Positions 46,294 through 58,687 of a stretch of 64,000 nucleotides of DNA are shown in pieces. Source of the stretch: Fodinibius salicampi (GTDB lineage Bacteria; Bacteroidota; Rhodothermia; Balneolales; Balneolaceae); the NCBI RefSeq assembly GCF_039545095.1, contig NZ_BAABRS010000005.1, positions 124,001 through 188,000 on the forward strand. Direction: 5' to 3'. A model generated the notes under the pieces. That model saw nothing but the letters and a program-made list of their open reading frames with translations. It was not told the DNA's origin and did not search any database. The position numbers and the translations under genes were made by a program. The first letter of the stretch is position 1; each line of letters begins with the position of its first letter.

Positions 46294-48750
46294 TTATACC
46301 GTGGAATCCTCTTCTTCATTCACTACACGAGTAACGGCACCGATTTTTCCTTCAGAACCGAGTCGCATAATTCGAACACCCTGGGTATTTCTTCCCATGG
46401 TCCGAATATCACCACAATTCATTCGGATTACTTTACCGCCTTCTGTTATGACCATCAAGTCATCTTTATCAGAAACTTCCTTAAGAGCAATTAGTTCACC
46501 GGTTTTCTTAGTGACCTTAAGAGTAATCACTCCTTTTCCGCCCCTGCTTTGCTCGCGATAATCCTCAACAAGTGATCGTTTTCCGTATCCATTTTCTGAA
46601 ATGGCAAGAACTGTAGCTTCATGGGTGTTTTTAACAACAACCATATCCACAAGTTCATTATTCTTATCCAGATCCATTCCCTTAACACCAGAAGTATTTC
46701 GCCCCATATCCCGAACTTCATCCTCATGGAAGCGGATGGCCCGTCCCTTTCTGTTAGCAAGGATAATATTGCTCTCGCCATTGGTAAGAGCGGCTTCAAG
46801 AAGCGCATCGCCCTCATTAATATTGATTGCAATAATTCCATCGCGGCGTGGACGACTATATGCTTCAAGGGTGGTTTTCTTAACCTTTCCTTCGCGAGTA
46901 GACATCATAATATAATTGTTATTGATGTACTCTTCGTCATCCAGTGTCTTAACAGGAACGAACGTCTTTATCGTATCATCCTTATCAATCTCAATCAGGT
47001 TTACAATGGCGCGTCCGCGTGCTGTTCGAGAGGCCTCAGGAATTTCATAAACTTTTAACCAGTAACACTGTCCCTTCTCGGTAAAGAAAAGAATATAATT
47101 ATGGTTCGTAGCCACAAACAGATGCTCAACGTATTCGTCATCTTTTGTGTTTGTGCCTTTCATTCCCTTACCGCCACGTTTCTGTCGGCGATATCCGCTT
47201 ACCGGCATTCGCTTGATAAACCCTTTATTGGAAATAGTAATAACCACATCTTCATCAGCGATCATATCTTCCACACTGAAGTCTTCCGCCGAGTGAACGA
47301 TTTGGGTGCGGCGCTCGTCACCGTACCGGTTTTGAATTTCAAGCAATTCATCCTTAATAATCGATTTCTGACGATCACGATTAGATAGGATATCCCGGTA
47401 ATCAGCAATTTTTTCAGCTATCTCACCGTACTCAAGCTCTACCTTATCTCTTTCAAGCCCCGTAAGTTTTTGCAAGCGCATATCCAGTATAGCTTTTGCC
47501 TGAATATCGGTCAGAGCAAATTTGCGACGGAGTGCCGCATTTGCCTCTTTTGGGCTGTCGGAAGCACGAATTGTTTTAATAACCTCATCCAGATCATCAA
47601 GTGCAATCTTAAGTCCTTCGAGGATATGGGCACGCGCTTCTGCCTGATCCAGATCGTATAGCGTGCGGCGAATTACAATTTCAATCCGGTGCTCAACGAA
47701 ATGATAAATTAGCTCCTTGAGGGGCATTACCTTCGGACGTCCCTTAACCAATGCAAGGCTAATGACACCAAACGTCGTTTGCATCTGTGTATACTTATAA
47801 AGCTGGTTAAGGACGATGCCGGCATTGGCATTTCGCTTCAACACCACCACAATACGCATACCATCGCGATCTGATTCATCGCGAATCTCAGAAATTTCGT
47901 CAATTTTTTCGTTCTGGGTGAGACGCGCAATCTTCTTAACAAGCGTCGTTTTATTTACCTGGTATGGAATTTCAGTAATAACGATTTGCTCACGTCCGCG
48001 CCGTAGTTCCTCAGTTGTACAACGGGCCCGGAGGGTTATCTTACCGCGTCCGGTTTCGTAGGCTTCCTTAACCCCGCCGTAACCATATATGATACCTCCG
48101 GTCGGGAAGTCGGGTGCAGAAATATGCTCCATCAGCCCCTTGCAATCGATGTCCGGATTCTCGATATAAGCAGTAATACCGTCAATGGTTTCGGTCAGGT
48201 TGTGGGGAGCCATATTGGTAGCCATTCCCACCGCAATACCTGAGGCCCCATTTATAATGAGGTTAGGCAACATACCCGGGAGTACTGTCGGCTCCTGAAG
48301 GGTATCGTCAAAGTTCGTCTGGTAATCTACGGTTTCCTTATTTATATCCGTTAGCATTTCTTCGGCAATACGCTCCATACGAACCTCTGTATAACGCATA
48401 GCCGCCGCAGAGTCACCATCAATGGAGCCAAAGTTTCCCTGCCCATCGACGAGCGGGTAGCGCAGGGAGAAGTCCTGCACCATCCGCACGATAGAATCAT
48501 ATACCGCAGAGTCACCATGCGGGTGATACTTACCGAGTACCTCACCTACAATACGGGCACTCTTTTTATAATTCCTGTTATGAAGCATGCCCAGTTCACT
48601 CATTCCGTATAAAATACGTCGGTGAACTGGTTTTAGACCATCCCGAACATCAGGTAGGGCCCGAGACACAATAACCGACATCGAATAATCGATATAGGCC
48701 GACTGCATCTCATCTTCTATTGCAATGGGTACAATTTTATCTCTAGCCAT
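46294..48750 (-). CDS. gyrA: DNA gyrase subunit A
   Basis: Breakage-reunion subunit of gyrase. 818 residues. The catalytic Tyr120 is in MRYTEVRM. The quinolone-determining region [10 protein letters not shown] has Ser81 and Asp85, the susceptible-type residues. The GyrA box QKRGGKG is near residue 530, and six-bladed C-terminal wrapping repeats (such as [25 protein letters not shown]) follow. gyrB lies upstream on the same strand with a 133-base gap. The two run codirectionally, probably as one unit. Confidence 0.98.
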   Translation of the reverse strand: MARDKIVPIAIEDEMQSAYIDYSMSVIVSRALPDVRDGLKPVHRRILYGMSELGMLHNRNYKKSARIVGEVLGKYHPHGDSAVYDSIVRMVQDFSLRYPLVDGQGNFGSIDGDSAAAMRYTEVRMERIAEEMLTDINKETVDYQTNFDDTLQEPTVLPGMLPNLIINGASGIAVGMATNMAPHNLTETIDGITAYIENPDIDCKGLMEHISAPDFPTGGIIYGYGGVKEAYETGRGKITLRARCTTEELRRGREQIVITEIPYQVNKTTLVKKIARLTQNEKIDEISEIRDESDRDGMRIVVVLKRNANAGIVLNQLYKYTQMQTTFGVISLALVKGRPKVMPLKELIYHFVEHRIEIVIRRTLYDLDQAEARAHILEGLKIALDDLDEVIKTIRASDSPKEANAALRRKFALTDIQAKAILDMRLQKLTGLERDKVELEYGEIAEKIADYRDILSNRDRQKSIIKDELLEIQNRYGDERRTQIVHSAEDFSVEDMIADEDVVITISNKGFIKRMPVSGYRRQKRGGKGMKGTNTKDDEYVEHLFVATNHNYILFFTEKGQCYWLKVYEIPEASRTARGRAIVNLIEIDKDDTIKTFVPVKTLDDEEYINNNYIMMSTREGKVKKTTLEAYSRPRRDGIIAININEGDALLEAALTNGESNIILANRKGRAIRFHEDEVRDMGRNTSGVKGMDLDKNNELVDMVVVKNTHEATVLAISENGYGKRSLVEDYREQSRGGKGVITLKVTKKTGELIALKEVSDKDDLMVITEGGKVIRMNCGDIRTMGRNTQGVRIMRLGSEGKIGAVTRVVNEEEDSTV

Positions 48751-48883
48751 GGATAATGTTTAGTGCGGTGTTAAAAATTTAGCTTCCTAAAATTTATTTC
48801 TGTACAAATAGATTATTAAAAGTGTTTAAGCTGAGAGCGGTAAAGTTCATTACTAAGCTCAAACACTTGTCAACCTGAGTATT

Positions 48884-50836
<1,953 letters not shown>

Positions 50837-51106
50837 TTAAAATAGTGATGAAGACGCCTGAAAATACTGTATATAAAGGCAAAATCAAAGCGAGCGATGG
50901 GAGTTATTGGCAAAAGCGCATATCTGTCCGCAGATCAAATTTAAGCTTTTTTAATAGCTTTAGATTTTCGAGCTATTAAGCATCTATACTTTTTTCTCGA
51001 TAGGAGGTATTTATCATAAAAAGAGAGATTGACCTTTAATAGTATTAAGCTTATTTTCCCTGTCTATCTACGAAATATAACCAATGAGTTTTTCTTATTT
51101 ACAATC

Positions 51107-51352
51107 ATGGCACGTAAAGATGATATAACCGGCAAGGGAGCGCAGAACGGCTACCGCTCCTCCAAGTCAAATAACAAAACGAAGCACAAATTTCAGCAAA
51201 ATCTTCAGAAAAAACGTTTTTACGTTCCCGAAGAGGACAAGTGGGTTACGCTGAAAGTTTCTGCTAAAACGCTTCGCACGATCAACAAGAAAGGCATTAG
51301 TGCCGTCTTAAAAGAAGCCAGAAAAAAAGGAACTCTTTTAAAAGACGTATAA
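51107..51352 (+). CDS. rpmB: 50S ribosomal protein L28
   Basis: 81 residues. I use the ATG at 51107 ([13 protein letters not shown]); an open frame starts 26 codons earlier but that part is AT-rich and unlike L28. The signature [30 protein letters not shown] is complete. It is followed by rpmG with a 4-base gap and a DUF4295 gene 15 bases further, the standard Bacteroidota ribosomal cluster. Confidence 0.93.
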   Translation: MARKDDITGKGAQNGYRSSKSNNKTKHKFQQNLQKKRFYVPEEDKWVTLKVSAKTLRTINKKGISAVLKEARKKGTLLKDV

Positions 51353-51356
51353 CATT

Positions 51357-51521
51357 ATGGCAAAAGGAAACAGAGTACAAGTAATTTTGGAGTGCACGGA
51401 AAAACCGGGTTCTTCGCGGTATGTTACGACCAAGAATCGTCGCAACAATCCCGACCGAATTGAGCTTAAAAAGTACAATCCGGTTCTTCGCAAGCACACC
51501 GTTCATAAAGAAATTAAATAG
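51357..51521 (+). CDS. rpmG: 50S ribosomal protein L33
   Basis: 54 residues, starting ATG at 51357 and ending TAG at 51519-51521: [18 protein letters not shown] opens it and [15 protein letters not shown] closes it. Only one cysteine is present, so it is the zinc-free (C-) form of L33. It is 4 bases after rpmB. Confidence 0.93.
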   Translation: MAKGNRVQVILECTEKPGSSRYVTTKNRRNNPDRIELKKYNPVLRKHTVHKEIK

Positions 51522-51536
51522 GAACTGATTAGAACT

Positions 51537-51707
51537 ATGGCTAAGAAGAAAACATTTGGTAGCAAAAAGGACGAACAAAAAGGATCGGACCGACAAATGG
51601 CAAAGGTGATCGTTGCTAAGAAAACCGCCAATAATAAGTACGGTTATAAAGAGGCAATGGTCGACCGTGATGATGTTCAGGATTTTATCAAGCAAAACAA
51701 AGAATAA
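51537..51707 (+). CDS. DUF4295 small ribosomal protein (bL38-type)
   Basis: 56 basic residues, ATG at 51537. The C-terminal part KVIVAKKTANNKYGYKEAMVDRDDVQDFI is the DUF4295 pattern, with an N-terminal lysine-rich extension. DUF4295 genes always follow rpmB-rpmG in Bacteroidota, and a member has been described as a new large-subunit protein (bL38) in a Flavobacterium ribosome, as I recall. It is 15 bases after rpmG. Its role is therefore structural in the ribosome. A terminator follows. Confidence 0.82.
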   Translation: MAKKKTFGSKKDEQKGSDRQMAKVIVAKKTANNKYGYKEAMVDRDDVQDFIKQNKE

Positions 51708-51727
51708 CACTTATTCTCCTTTGCCGG

Positions 51728-51770
51728 AAAAGGTTGCATTCGTTTTTGCGGGTGGAACCTTTTTTTTTGC
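51728..51770 (+). terminator. Rho-independent terminator of the ribosomal cluster
   Basis: AAAAGGTT (51728-51735) pairs with AACCTTTT (51756-51763) around a long loop. A run of nine T's overlaps the stem end (51760-51768). It lies 20 bases after the DUF4295 stop. Confidence 0.75.
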
Positions 51771-51810
51771 CACCTTCGTTTAACCCTCAACTAATATATT
51801 AATCTGGATT

Positions 51811-52266
51811 ATGGCACTAAAAGATCAAATAATGGCCGATCTAAAACAGGCCATGAAGGATAAGGATCAAGATAAGCTTAAAGTTCTGCGGTCGCTGAAA
51901 GCGAAACTTCTGGAACGGGAAATAAGCGAACGCAAAGAAGGCGAAGCTACTCTTTCCGATGAACAAACTGTCGAAGTGCTGATGAAGGCTGCCAAGCAGC
52001 GCAAAGAATCTATCGAGCAATTCGGGGAAGGAGGGCGCGAGGACCTGGTTGCATCAGAGGAAGCCGAACTTGAGATCATTAACTCCTATCTGCCCAAGAT
52101 GCTCTCTGAAGAGGAGGTGCGCGATGTTGCCCGGGAAAAGATAGAAGCCTTGGGCGCCGAGAATATGGCTGACATGGGCAAGGTAATGGGCGTTATGATG
52201 CAGGAATTGAAGGGGAAAGCCGAAGGCTCACTTGTTAGCAAGGTGGTTAAAGAGGAACTATCCTGA
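51811..52266 (+). CDS. yqeY: GatB/YqeY-domain protein
   Basis: 151 residues. Helical YqeY domain: LKQAMKDKDQDKLKVLRSLKAKLLEREI, RKESIEQFGEGGREDLVASEEAELEIINSYLP, and MGKVMGVMMQELKGKAEGSLVSKVVKEEL. It resembles the tRNA-binding tail of GatB and is suspected of helping amidated tRNA handling, without proof. cvpA follows 13 bases later and tyrS 14 bases after that, so these three look like one transcription unit. Confidence 0.9.
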   Translation: MALKDQIMADLKQAMKDKDQDKLKVLRSLKAKLLEREISERKEGEATLSDEQTVEVLMKAAKQRKESIEQFGEGGREDLVASEEAELEIINSYLPKMLSEEEVRDVAREKIEALGAENMADMGKVMGVMMQELKGKAEGSLVSKVVKEELS

Positions 52267-52279
52267 CCATTAAACACCC

Positions 52280-52837
52280 ATGAATATCCTGGATTTTTTG
52301 ATATTATTACCTATTGCTTTTTTCGGCTACCGGGGATTCAAAAATGGGTTTGTCCAGGAGGTTTTAGGCATTGTCGGCATTATTTTGGGGGTGTTCCTCA
52401 CCTTCCAATATATGCATCCGGCAGGCGAATATCTTCGTCCCTATCTTTCAGAGTACGAAACTTATATTCCTTTTATCGCTGCCCTGCTCATTTTTATTAC
52501 GACGCTGGTCGTAGTTAATATTATTGCCTACGCTGCAAGCAAGCTGCTTGAAGCGATCCAGCTGAATTTTATTAATCGCATCGCCGGACTTTCATTTGGG
52601 GCACTTAAAAGCGGTATTGCAATCAGTGCTCTATTGCTTGTCGCCGCGGGCTTTAATATGCCATCACAGGATGTTAGGGAACAATCAGCCTCTTATCCCT
52701 ACGTCATTTATCTGGCTCCCTGGGCATACGATACCGTTGCTTCGGTTTATCCGGGGGCTAAAGATTTTGTGGAAACAGTGCAAAAAACAATAGACGAACA
52801 TAATCCCATTCAAAATTTTCCATTTTTAGAACAGTAA
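52280..52837 (+). CDS. CvpA-family membrane protein
   Basis: 185 residues with four membrane segments: NILDFLILLPIAFFGYRGFKNGFVQE at the start, VLGIVGIILGVFLTF, a helix pair around FIAALLIFITTLVVVNIIAY, and ISALLLVAAGF. NRIAGLSFGALKSG is the typical family block before the last helix. CvpA proteins are linked to colicin V production in E. coli and to envelope stress elsewhere. It lies between yqeY and tyrS with short gaps. Confidence 0.88.
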   Translation: MNILDFLILLPIAFFGYRGFKNGFVQEVLGIVGIILGVFLTFQYMHPAGEYLRPYLSEYETYIPFIAALLIFITTLVVVNIIAYAASKLLEAIQLNFINRIAGLSFGALKSGIAISALLLVAAGFNMPSQDVREQSASYPYVIYLAPWAYDTVASVYPGAKDFVETVQKTIDEHNPIQNFPFLEQ

Positions 52838-52851
52838 TTATTTAGATAATC

Positions 52852-54066
52852 ATGGCATTTTTACCTGTTGAAGAACAACTTGATGTTATTAAAAGAGGCA
52901 CAGTGGAAATTGTGCCGGAAGAAGAGCTGGTGGAAAAGCTCAAAGAATCAAAGAAAGAAGACCGTCCACTTAAAATAAAGCTGGGATGTGATCCAACGCG
53001 TCCGGATTTACACCTAGGCCACTCAGTAATCCTCCGCAAGCTGCGCCAGTTCCAGGATCTGGGCCACGAGGCCATTCTTATCATCGGTGATTTCACCGCA
53101 CTTATTGGCGATCCTACCGGGAGGAATCAAACACGCCCGGCCCTTAGCCGCGAGGAAATCGAAGAAAATGCCTCTACCTATCTCGATCAGGCTACCCAGA
53201 TTCTAGATGAATCCAAAACTACGATTGTATACAACTCAGAATGGCTTGGAACCATGGGTTTTGAGGATGTGATTAAGCTCTCTTCAAAGCTCACCGTGGC
53301 ACAAATGATTGAGCGAGATGATTTTTCCAAACGCTACGAGAATAATGAGCCTATTTCGCTTCACGAGTTTCTCTATCCCCTGGCACAGGGACAGGATTCC
53401 GTTCATCTTCAATCCGATGTTGAGCTCGGAGGTACCGATCAAAAATTTAACCTCTTGGTGGGACGAGCACTTCAAAAAGATGATGGGCAGGAGCCCCAAG
53501 CAGCACTTATGATGCCGCTGCTGGTAGGTACCGATGGCAGTAAAAAAATGTCTAAATCCTACGACAATTATATTGGAATTACCGAAGGTCCCAATGACAT
53601 GTACGGGAAGGTCCTTTCAATTCCCGATGACCTTATCTATTCATGGTTTGAACTACTCTCCGATGTTTCCGTTGATGAGCTTCCCAAATACAAGAAAAAG
53701 GCTAGGGAAGATCCACGGAATACTAAACATGAATTAGCGCTGGTTATTACCCGCATGTATCACGGAGAGGAAAAGGCTACGGAGGCACGTGAACATTTCG
53801 AGCAAACCATTATTGGGAATGAAATTCCCGATGATGCTCCTACCCTTACCTATGAAACGGACACCGAAGTGCGCCTTCTGGATATTGTTTCCGATGCCGG
53901 ATTTACTTCTAGTAACGGGGAAACAAAACGACTCATCCAGCAGGGCGGCATTTCAATTGACGATGAAAAGATTTCGGACAAGGGCTACAGCGTAACTTTC
54001 AAAGCTGATACGGAGTTTACGCTGAAAGTTGGTAAACGGAACTACGCGATTGTGAAGAGCAAGTAA
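52852..54066 (+). CDS. tyrS: Tyrosyl-tRNA synthetase
   Basis: Charges tRNA-Tyr. 404 residues, class I. The HIGH-type motif is HLGH in [16 protein letters not shown] (about residues 44-59), the KMSKS loop is [13 protein letters not shown] (about 229-241), and a C-terminal S4 RNA-binding domain starts near residue 340 ([17 protein letters not shown]). It is of the TyrZ-like group. It is the last gene of the yqeY-cvpA-tyrS unit and ends at a strong terminator. Confidence 0.96.
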   Translation: MAFLPVEEQLDVIKRGTVEIVPEEELVEKLKESKKEDRPLKIKLGCDPTRPDLHLGHSVILRKLRQFQDLGHEAILIIGDFTALIGDPTGRNQTRPALSREEIEENASTYLDQATQILDESKTTIVYNSEWLGTMGFEDVIKLSSKLTVAQMIERDDFSKRYENNEPISLHEFLYPLAQGQDSVHLQSDVELGGTDQKFNLLVGRALQKDDGQEPQAALMMPLLVGTDGSKKMSKSYDNYIGITEGPNDMYGKVLSIPDDLIYSWFELLSDVSVDELPKYKKKAREDPRNTKHELALVITRMYHGEEKATEAREHFEQTIIGNEIPDDAPTLTYETDTEVRLLDIVSDAGFTSSNGETKRLIQQGGISIDDEKISDKGYSVTFKADTEFTLKVGKRNYAIVKSK

Positions 54067-54091
54067 TCAAGAACTTCGTATTCCGTAATGG

Positions 54092-54136
54092 GTAAGGAGT
54101 AAGAATAATTGATTCTTGTTACTCCTTACTTTTATT
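54092..54136 (+). terminator. Rho-independent terminator after tyrS
   Basis: GTAAGGAGTAA (54092-54102) pairs with TTACTCCTTAC (54119-54129), with an inner partial stem, followed by TTTTATT. Confidence 0.88.
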
Positions 54137-54177
54137 ACCCTTCTTCTAAGATTAATCTTCTAAAAAGAAATTAACCC

Positions 54178-54945
54178 ATGCTTAAAATATCATCTCTCAA
54201 TGTAAATGGAATTCGTGCGGCCCATCGTCATGGCTTTACGGACTGGGTAAGTCAAAATAAGCCCGATATTATTTGTCTGCAGGAGCTCCGTGCCCTTGAG
54301 CACCAGGTCCCGGATCCTATCCAGAACATGGATTATCACTCGGTGTATCATACGGCTGAGAAGAAGGGATATTCCGGGGTGGGCATCCTCTCCCGGGAAA
54401 AACCCATCCAAATACAAAAAGGGATTGGTGTGGACTGGATTGATAATGAAGGACGTATCCTTATGTCCGAATTTGAAGATCTGATTGTATTTTCTGTTTA
54501 TGCTCCCAGCGGTACCACCGGTGATGAGCGACAGGACTTGAAAATGGAATTTCTGGATCACTTTCTCCCCTTTGCCCAAAAGTATTTATCCGGAAATAAG
54601 CCTGTTGTTTTCTGTGGAGATTATAACATCTGTCACAAACCGATCGATATTCATAACCCCAAAAGAAACAAAAACACCTCGGGCTTCCTGCCTGAAGAAC
54701 GGGAATGGGTGACCCAGCTTTTAGAGACCGGCTTTGAGGATGCATATCGGCGCCTGCATGAAGGAGAGGAAGATTTGTATAGCTGGTGGAGTTACCGCGC
54801 CGCATCCAAGGAGCGGAACAAGGGCTGGAGAATTGATTACCACATGACCTGCCCTACCCTGCTTGAGGCCGCAGAAGAGGCCGTTATTGAAAGAGAATGG
54901 GATTTATCCGATCATGCCCCTGTAACGATCAGTTACAGTATTTAA
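54178..54945 (+). CDS. xth: Exodeoxyribonuclease III / AP endonuclease
   Basis: 255 residues of the Mg-dependent EEP nuclease fold, acting in base-excision repair. SSLNVNGIRAAHRHGF opens it. IICLQELRA holds the metal-binding Glu, GDYNICHKPIDIHNPK the catalytic Asp/Asn, GWRIDYHM a strand with Asp, and LSDHAPV the catalytic His near the end. Length and motifs are normal. It starts after the tyrS terminator and is followed by a MarR regulator. Confidence 0.95.
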   Translation: MLKISSLNVNGIRAAHRHGFTDWVSQNKPDIICLQELRALEHQVPDPIQNMDYHSVYHTAEKKGYSGVGILSREKPIQIQKGIGVDWIDNEGRILMSEFEDLIVFSVYAPSGTTGDERQDLKMEFLDHFLPFAQKYLSGNKPVVFCGDYNICHKPIDIHNPKRNKNTSGFLPEEREWVTQLLETGFEDAYRRLHEGEEDLYSWWSYRAASKERNKGWRIDYHMTCPTLLEAAEEAVIEREWDLSDHAPVTISYSI

Positions 54946-55031
54946 AGTACCCTTAAGGCTTTGCCAACAATATTGTATATTCGCTATATTATAAAACATC
55001 GTAATCTTTTTACTACCTTATTATCTAACTG

Positions 55032-55490
55032 ATGGGCACGCATTACGAAGGCACGAAAAAGGAAGAACAAACACTGAACGCATTTATCAAGCTGATGCGT
55101 GCAACCGAATCAATTAATAATAGACTTAACCGCCAGCTGGCAGAGCAAGATTTAACAGTCAGTCAGTTTGGCGTTTTGGAAGCACTCCTTCACTTGGGGC
55201 CCCTCAACCAAAAGGCATTGGGAGAAAAACTTCTAAAAAGCGGCGGAAACATAACCTTAGTCATTGATAACCTTGAAAAAAGCGGCTGGGTAGAACGACA
55301 GCGAGATCCCGAAGATCGCCGCTCTATGCTTATTCATCTTACCGAGGCAGGTGAAAAATTAATTCGCTCCTATTTTCCTGAGCACCTTAAGCACATAATG
55401 AAGGAATTTGAGCCTCTAACCAGCAAAGAGCTGGAAAAGCTTGCTGAAATGTGCAAAAAAATAGGGAGAAAGGAAGAAGACAATAAGTAA
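55032..55490 (+). CDS. MarR-family transcription regulator
   Basis: 152 residues. A winged HTH with the MarR pattern: TVSQFGVLEALLHLGPLNQKALGEKLLKSGGNITLVIDNLEKSGWVERQRDPEDRRSMLIHLTEAGEKL. The DRR wing motif (about residues 98-100) is present and no redox cysteine pair is seen; only one cysteine lies near the C-terminus. It may regulate xth or a remote target; no divergent partner gene is adjacent. A strong terminator follows it. Confidence 0.9.
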   Translation: MGTHYEGTKKEEQTLNAFIKLMRATESINNRLNRQLAEQDLTVSQFGVLEALLHLGPLNQKALGEKLLKSGGNITLVIDNLEKSGWVERQRDPEDRRSMLIHLTEAGEKLIRSYFPEHLKHIMKEFEPLTSKELEKLAEMCKKIGRKEEDNK

Positions 55491-55562
55491 TCCCTAATCT
55501 GAGTTATAGAGTGTGGGTATTGAGAATAATATCTCAATTACAGAGTAGCTTCATAACCCTCC

Positions 55563-55593
55563 GGGGATGGGCGTTATCGTCCATCCCCTTTTT
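55563..55593 (+). terminator. Rho-independent terminator after the MarR gene
   Basis: GGGGATGG (55563-55570) pairs with CCATCCCC (55581-55588), with a short inner stem and a TTAT loop, followed by five T's. It lies 72 bases after the stop and 8 bases before the opposing LolC/E gene end. Confidence 0.9.
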
Positions 55594-55600
55594 GTGGACA

Positions 55601-56827
55601 TCAATCATAGCGGATTGCATCGGCCGGCTCAACGGTTGCTGCTCTGCGGGCAGGATACCAACTGGCTAACAGGCATAAAATAAGGCTGCCAATCAGTACA
55701 ATACTCACATCTCCCCCCTCTATATTCACTGGGTAGGCATCTATAATAAAAGCCGAGGAAAGCTCCAGTAATCCATATTGCTTCTGCAGCCAGCTCAGGA
55801 GTAATCCAAGTCCACCACCAATCACACAGCCGATGATTCCGATATACAGTCCCTGGCGCATAAAAATAGATTTTATATCAGAGGGCGTAAATCCCATTGT
55901 CAACAGGACCCCGATATCCCTGTTTTTTTGGATAACGATCATTGTTAACGAACCTATAATATTCAAGACAGCGACCAGTACTATAATCATGAGGATCAGG
56001 TAGGAGCTCCATTTTTCAAGATACATAATATCGTATAGCGGCTGCTGGAGATCGTACCACGTAGAAACAGAATATTCATTCCCCAGGCTCGCACTTAGGG
56101 TACTTTTCACTTCTTCTGCGTTTTGCGAATCCTCAAGACGAAGGTCAATACCTGAAATTTGATTCCTCACCTCGAAAAGACGCTGTGCCGCCTCCATGTC
56201 AATAAACACGGCAGGACCATCCACAATCTGTATTTGGGAGTAGCTACCCCGTATTTCAAACCGAAATTGCCGGGGAAGAGAAAACTGGGTAAGAGATTTT
56301 CTCATCCCGTTTGCACTTAAGAGGGCCACTTCGTCTCCTACATTTAGATTCAGTTCACCCATGAGCTGTTCGTTTACTATCAGTCCGGGGTTTTTATTTC
56401 GAACCCCCAAATCAATCTCTCCTGATGTCAGATTCTTGCTCAAATTATTAATCTCAGAATACTCCTCTATATTTATTCCCTTTACATCAACCACCTTATC
56501 GCTTTTGTTGCTGTGGGCAAGCAAAGCCTTTCCCTCTATATAGGAAGCGGCAGCTGTAATTTCCGGAATCTGTGATAGCTTCTGTTCCATTTCACCCGTA
56601 TAGAGAAAAGAGTTACGTTCTACAGATTCTATGCGGATATCCGGATCATTTTGCAACAAAATACCCTGAATAACCTCAAAAAAACCGTTAAATACGGATA
56701 AAACGACAATTAATAGTGCTGTTCCGACGGTCACTCCCGCAATACTTATTAATGTAAGGGTAGATATGAGTGAAATATGCTTCTTTGAAAAAAGATATCG
56801 CCGCGCTATAAATCCAGTTGTTTTCAT
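55601..56827 (-). CDS. Lipoprotein-releasing ABC transporter permease (LolC/LolE-like)
   Basis: 408 residues. The N-terminal ARRYLFSKKHISLISTLTLISIAGVTVGTALLIVVLSVFNGF and the C-terminal block LTMGFTPSDIKSIFMRQGLYIGIIGCVIGGGLGL ... SWYPARRAATVEPADAIRYD define the FtsX/LolE fold: one membrane helix, a large periplasmic domain (about 45-265) and three more helices. With a LolD ATPase it would move lipoproteins from the inner membrane to the periplasmic carrier. No lolD is adjacent. The MscS gene precedes it on the same strand, 99 bases away. Confidence 0.9.
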   Translation of the reverse strand: MKTTGFIARRYLFSKKHISLISTLTLISIAGVTVGTALLIVVLSVFNGFFEVIQGILLQNDPDIRIESVERNSFLYTGEMEQKLSQIPEITAAASYIEGKALLAHSNKSDKVVDVKGINIEEYSEINNLSKNLTSGEIDLGVRNKNPGLIVNEQLMGELNLNVGDEVALLSANGMRKSLTQFSLPRQFRFEIRGSYSQIQIVDGPAVFIDMEAAQRLFEVRNQISGIDLRLEDSQNAEEVKSTLSASLGNEYSVSTWYDLQQPLYDIMYLEKWSSYLILMIIVLVAVLNIIGSLTMIVIQKNRDIGVLLTMGFTPSDIKSIFMRQGLYIGIIGCVIGGGLGLLLSWLQKQYGLLELSSAFIIDAYPVNIEGGDVSIVLIGSLILCLLASWYPARRAATVEPADAIRYD

Positions 56828-56926
56828 AAATCCAAGATAACCATAATACAGAAAGATTACAGCTGATGATATATATCCCGATGAGCAAACGACTACCAGT
56901 TGTTATATAAACTCCCTTACCAAGTG

Positions 56927-57808
56927 TTAATCCACGTTTTTGTCAACGGGAAGCTTTACGGAACTTCGCACGTGCAAATCACGCTGCGGAAATGGAATCT
57001 CAACGCCATATTTTTGAAAAGTCCGTACGATAGCCTGGTTAAGTTCATTTCTAATTCGCGGATAATGCTTAACATCGGGAATCCATACCCGCAGCTCCAT
57101 ATTCCACGAGGATTCGCCGAATTCAATGAGATGTACCTCCGGATCGGGATTTTTCATTACGCTTTTGTTTTTTTCAGCAACTTCTTCAAGTGCTTCTAAG
57201 ACCGTATCAAGATCTGACTTGTAGGAAACGCCTACATTGATATCCAGACGGTAACTGGGATCTCCATGTGAATAGTTAATAACATTCTTTGATACGAACT
57301 CGGAGTTAGGAACAATAATAAAAATATTATTAACTGTACGCACCATCGTCGCGCGAATATTAATCTCGGTAACGTCTCCTTCAATATCACTAACAACCAC
57401 CCGGTCTCCTACGCTTATCGGCCGCTCAAATAGAATGATAAGTCCCGATATAAAGTTGGCCGTTATATTTTGCAGTCCAAAGCCAATTCCTACCGAAAGA
57501 AGACCAAAAATAACCGTGAGACTACTTAAATTAATCCCTACAAAGTTCAAAGAGACTAAAACTCCGATCGTTATAATAGCATACTGGGTTATTCGAGAAA
57601 GGGTATAACTAGTTCCGGGATCAATTTTAATACGCTTGAATACCCGCCTGTTCAGCGCCCGGCGGGCAAAAATTCCCGCCAGTACAAAAAAGGTAAGGAG
57701 TAATAAAAAAATAAGAATTGAAGCTACCGTTACCGGAGTCTCGCTTATGGAAAATAGCTGAAAGCTTAGAATCTCACGGGTGTAGTTAATAATTTCTTCC
57801 CAGTCCAT
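56927..57808 (-). CDS. MscS-family mechanosensitive channel (second copy)
   Basis: 293 residues. Three N-terminal membrane helices; the pore helix LTVIFGLLSVGIGFGLQNITANFISGL (about 97-123) leads into the beta domain with RPISVGDRVVVSDIEGDVTEINIRAT, then a C-terminal alpha-beta domain with EVEIPFPQRDLHV. It is a more classical MscS than the gene at 21.8 kb. It acts in osmotic release at the inner membrane. It lies upstream of the LolC/E gene on the same strand. Confidence 0.92.
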   Translation of the reverse strand: MDWEEIINYTREILSFQLFSISETPVTVASILIFLLLLTFFVLAGIFARRALNRRVFKRIKIDPGTSYTLSRITQYAIITIGVLVSLNFVGINLSSLTVIFGLLSVGIGFGLQNITANFISGLIILFERPISVGDRVVVSDIEGDVTEINIRATMVRTVNNIFIIVPNSEFVSKNVINYSHGDPSYRLDINVGVSYKSDLDTVLEALEEVAEKNKSVMKNPDPEVHLIEFGESSWNMELRVWIPDVKHYPRIRNELNQAIVRTFQKYGVEIPFPQRDLHVRSSVKLPVDKNVD

Positions 57809-58049
57809 ACATATCTATCTTCATTGATTGATAAAGAGTAGTAGTACTATAATGAAAAATGTTTCTCCTTCCAATATAACTATACGCCCATATTCAAAAA
57901 ATGCGGGTCTACCACAACACCACCAAATATTGGTCCCAGTGTTTTGCTATTCAGTTCAATTAATCTCCCTTTAAATATTGAATATAGCAGCGGATTACGG
58001 TATTTTCAGCGTTTCTTAATTACATAAGATTAATACCTAAACTACCATC

Positions 58050-58607
58050 ATGCGTATCATCATATTTGGACCTCCCGGCGCGGGCAAAGGAACACAAGCG
58101 AAATTAATTAGTGACGAGTACAATATTCCTCACCTTTCAACAGGGGAGATCTTTCGTTCCGCCATCAAAAACGAGACTCCTCTTGGAAAAGAAGTTAAAT
58201 CAATCCTTGATACAGGTGATTTGGTTCCCGATGAAAAGGTGGTGGGACTGGTTGAAGAGGAGCTTAAAAAGGAAAAATATGAGGATGGATACGTTCTGGA
58301 TGGGTTTCCCCGCACCGTCCCTCAAGCTAAGGCGTTTGATAAGATCTTAAAAGAAAAGAACAAATCTCTGGACGCCTTTCTTCAGCTGCAAGTGCCCGAA
58401 GAGGAATTAATTGACCGTATATTAAGCCGCGGTGAAGGACGATCAGATGATACGCCCGAAAAAATAAAAAACCGACTCAATGTCTATTGGGAGGAAACCC
58501 AGCCGGTTCTTAACTACTACCAAGAGCAGGATGTGGTTAGAAAAGTGGAAGGAGTTGGCTCAATTGAAGAAATATTTAGGCGAATTAAAAAAGCACTTGA
58601 AGACTAA
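58050..58607 (+). CDS. adk: Adenylate kinase
   Basis: Converts AMP plus ATP to two ADP. 185 residues with P-loop GPPGAGKGT (7-15), LSTGEIFRSAI, VLDGFPRTVPQA (about 83-94), and a short LID (RGEGRSDDTPEKI). The LID is the short version without four zinc cysteines. The start ATG follows 241 bases of divergent promoter region with the MscS gene. Confidence 0.95.
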   Translation: MRIIIFGPPGAGKGTQAKLISDEYNIPHLSTGEIFRSAIKNETPLGKEVKSILDTGDLVPDEKVVGLVEEELKKEKYEDGYVLDGFPRTVPQAKAFDKILKEKNKSLDAFLQLQVPEEELIDRILSRGEGRSDDTPEKIKNRLNVYWEETQPVLNYYQEQDVVRKVEGVGSIEEIFRRIKKALED

Positions 58608-58687
58608 TTAACTGATTAGGACTTTAGAACTCTGCTCTATAATACATACAAAACACTTCTTAAAATATTTACTAATTAATTAGTAAA

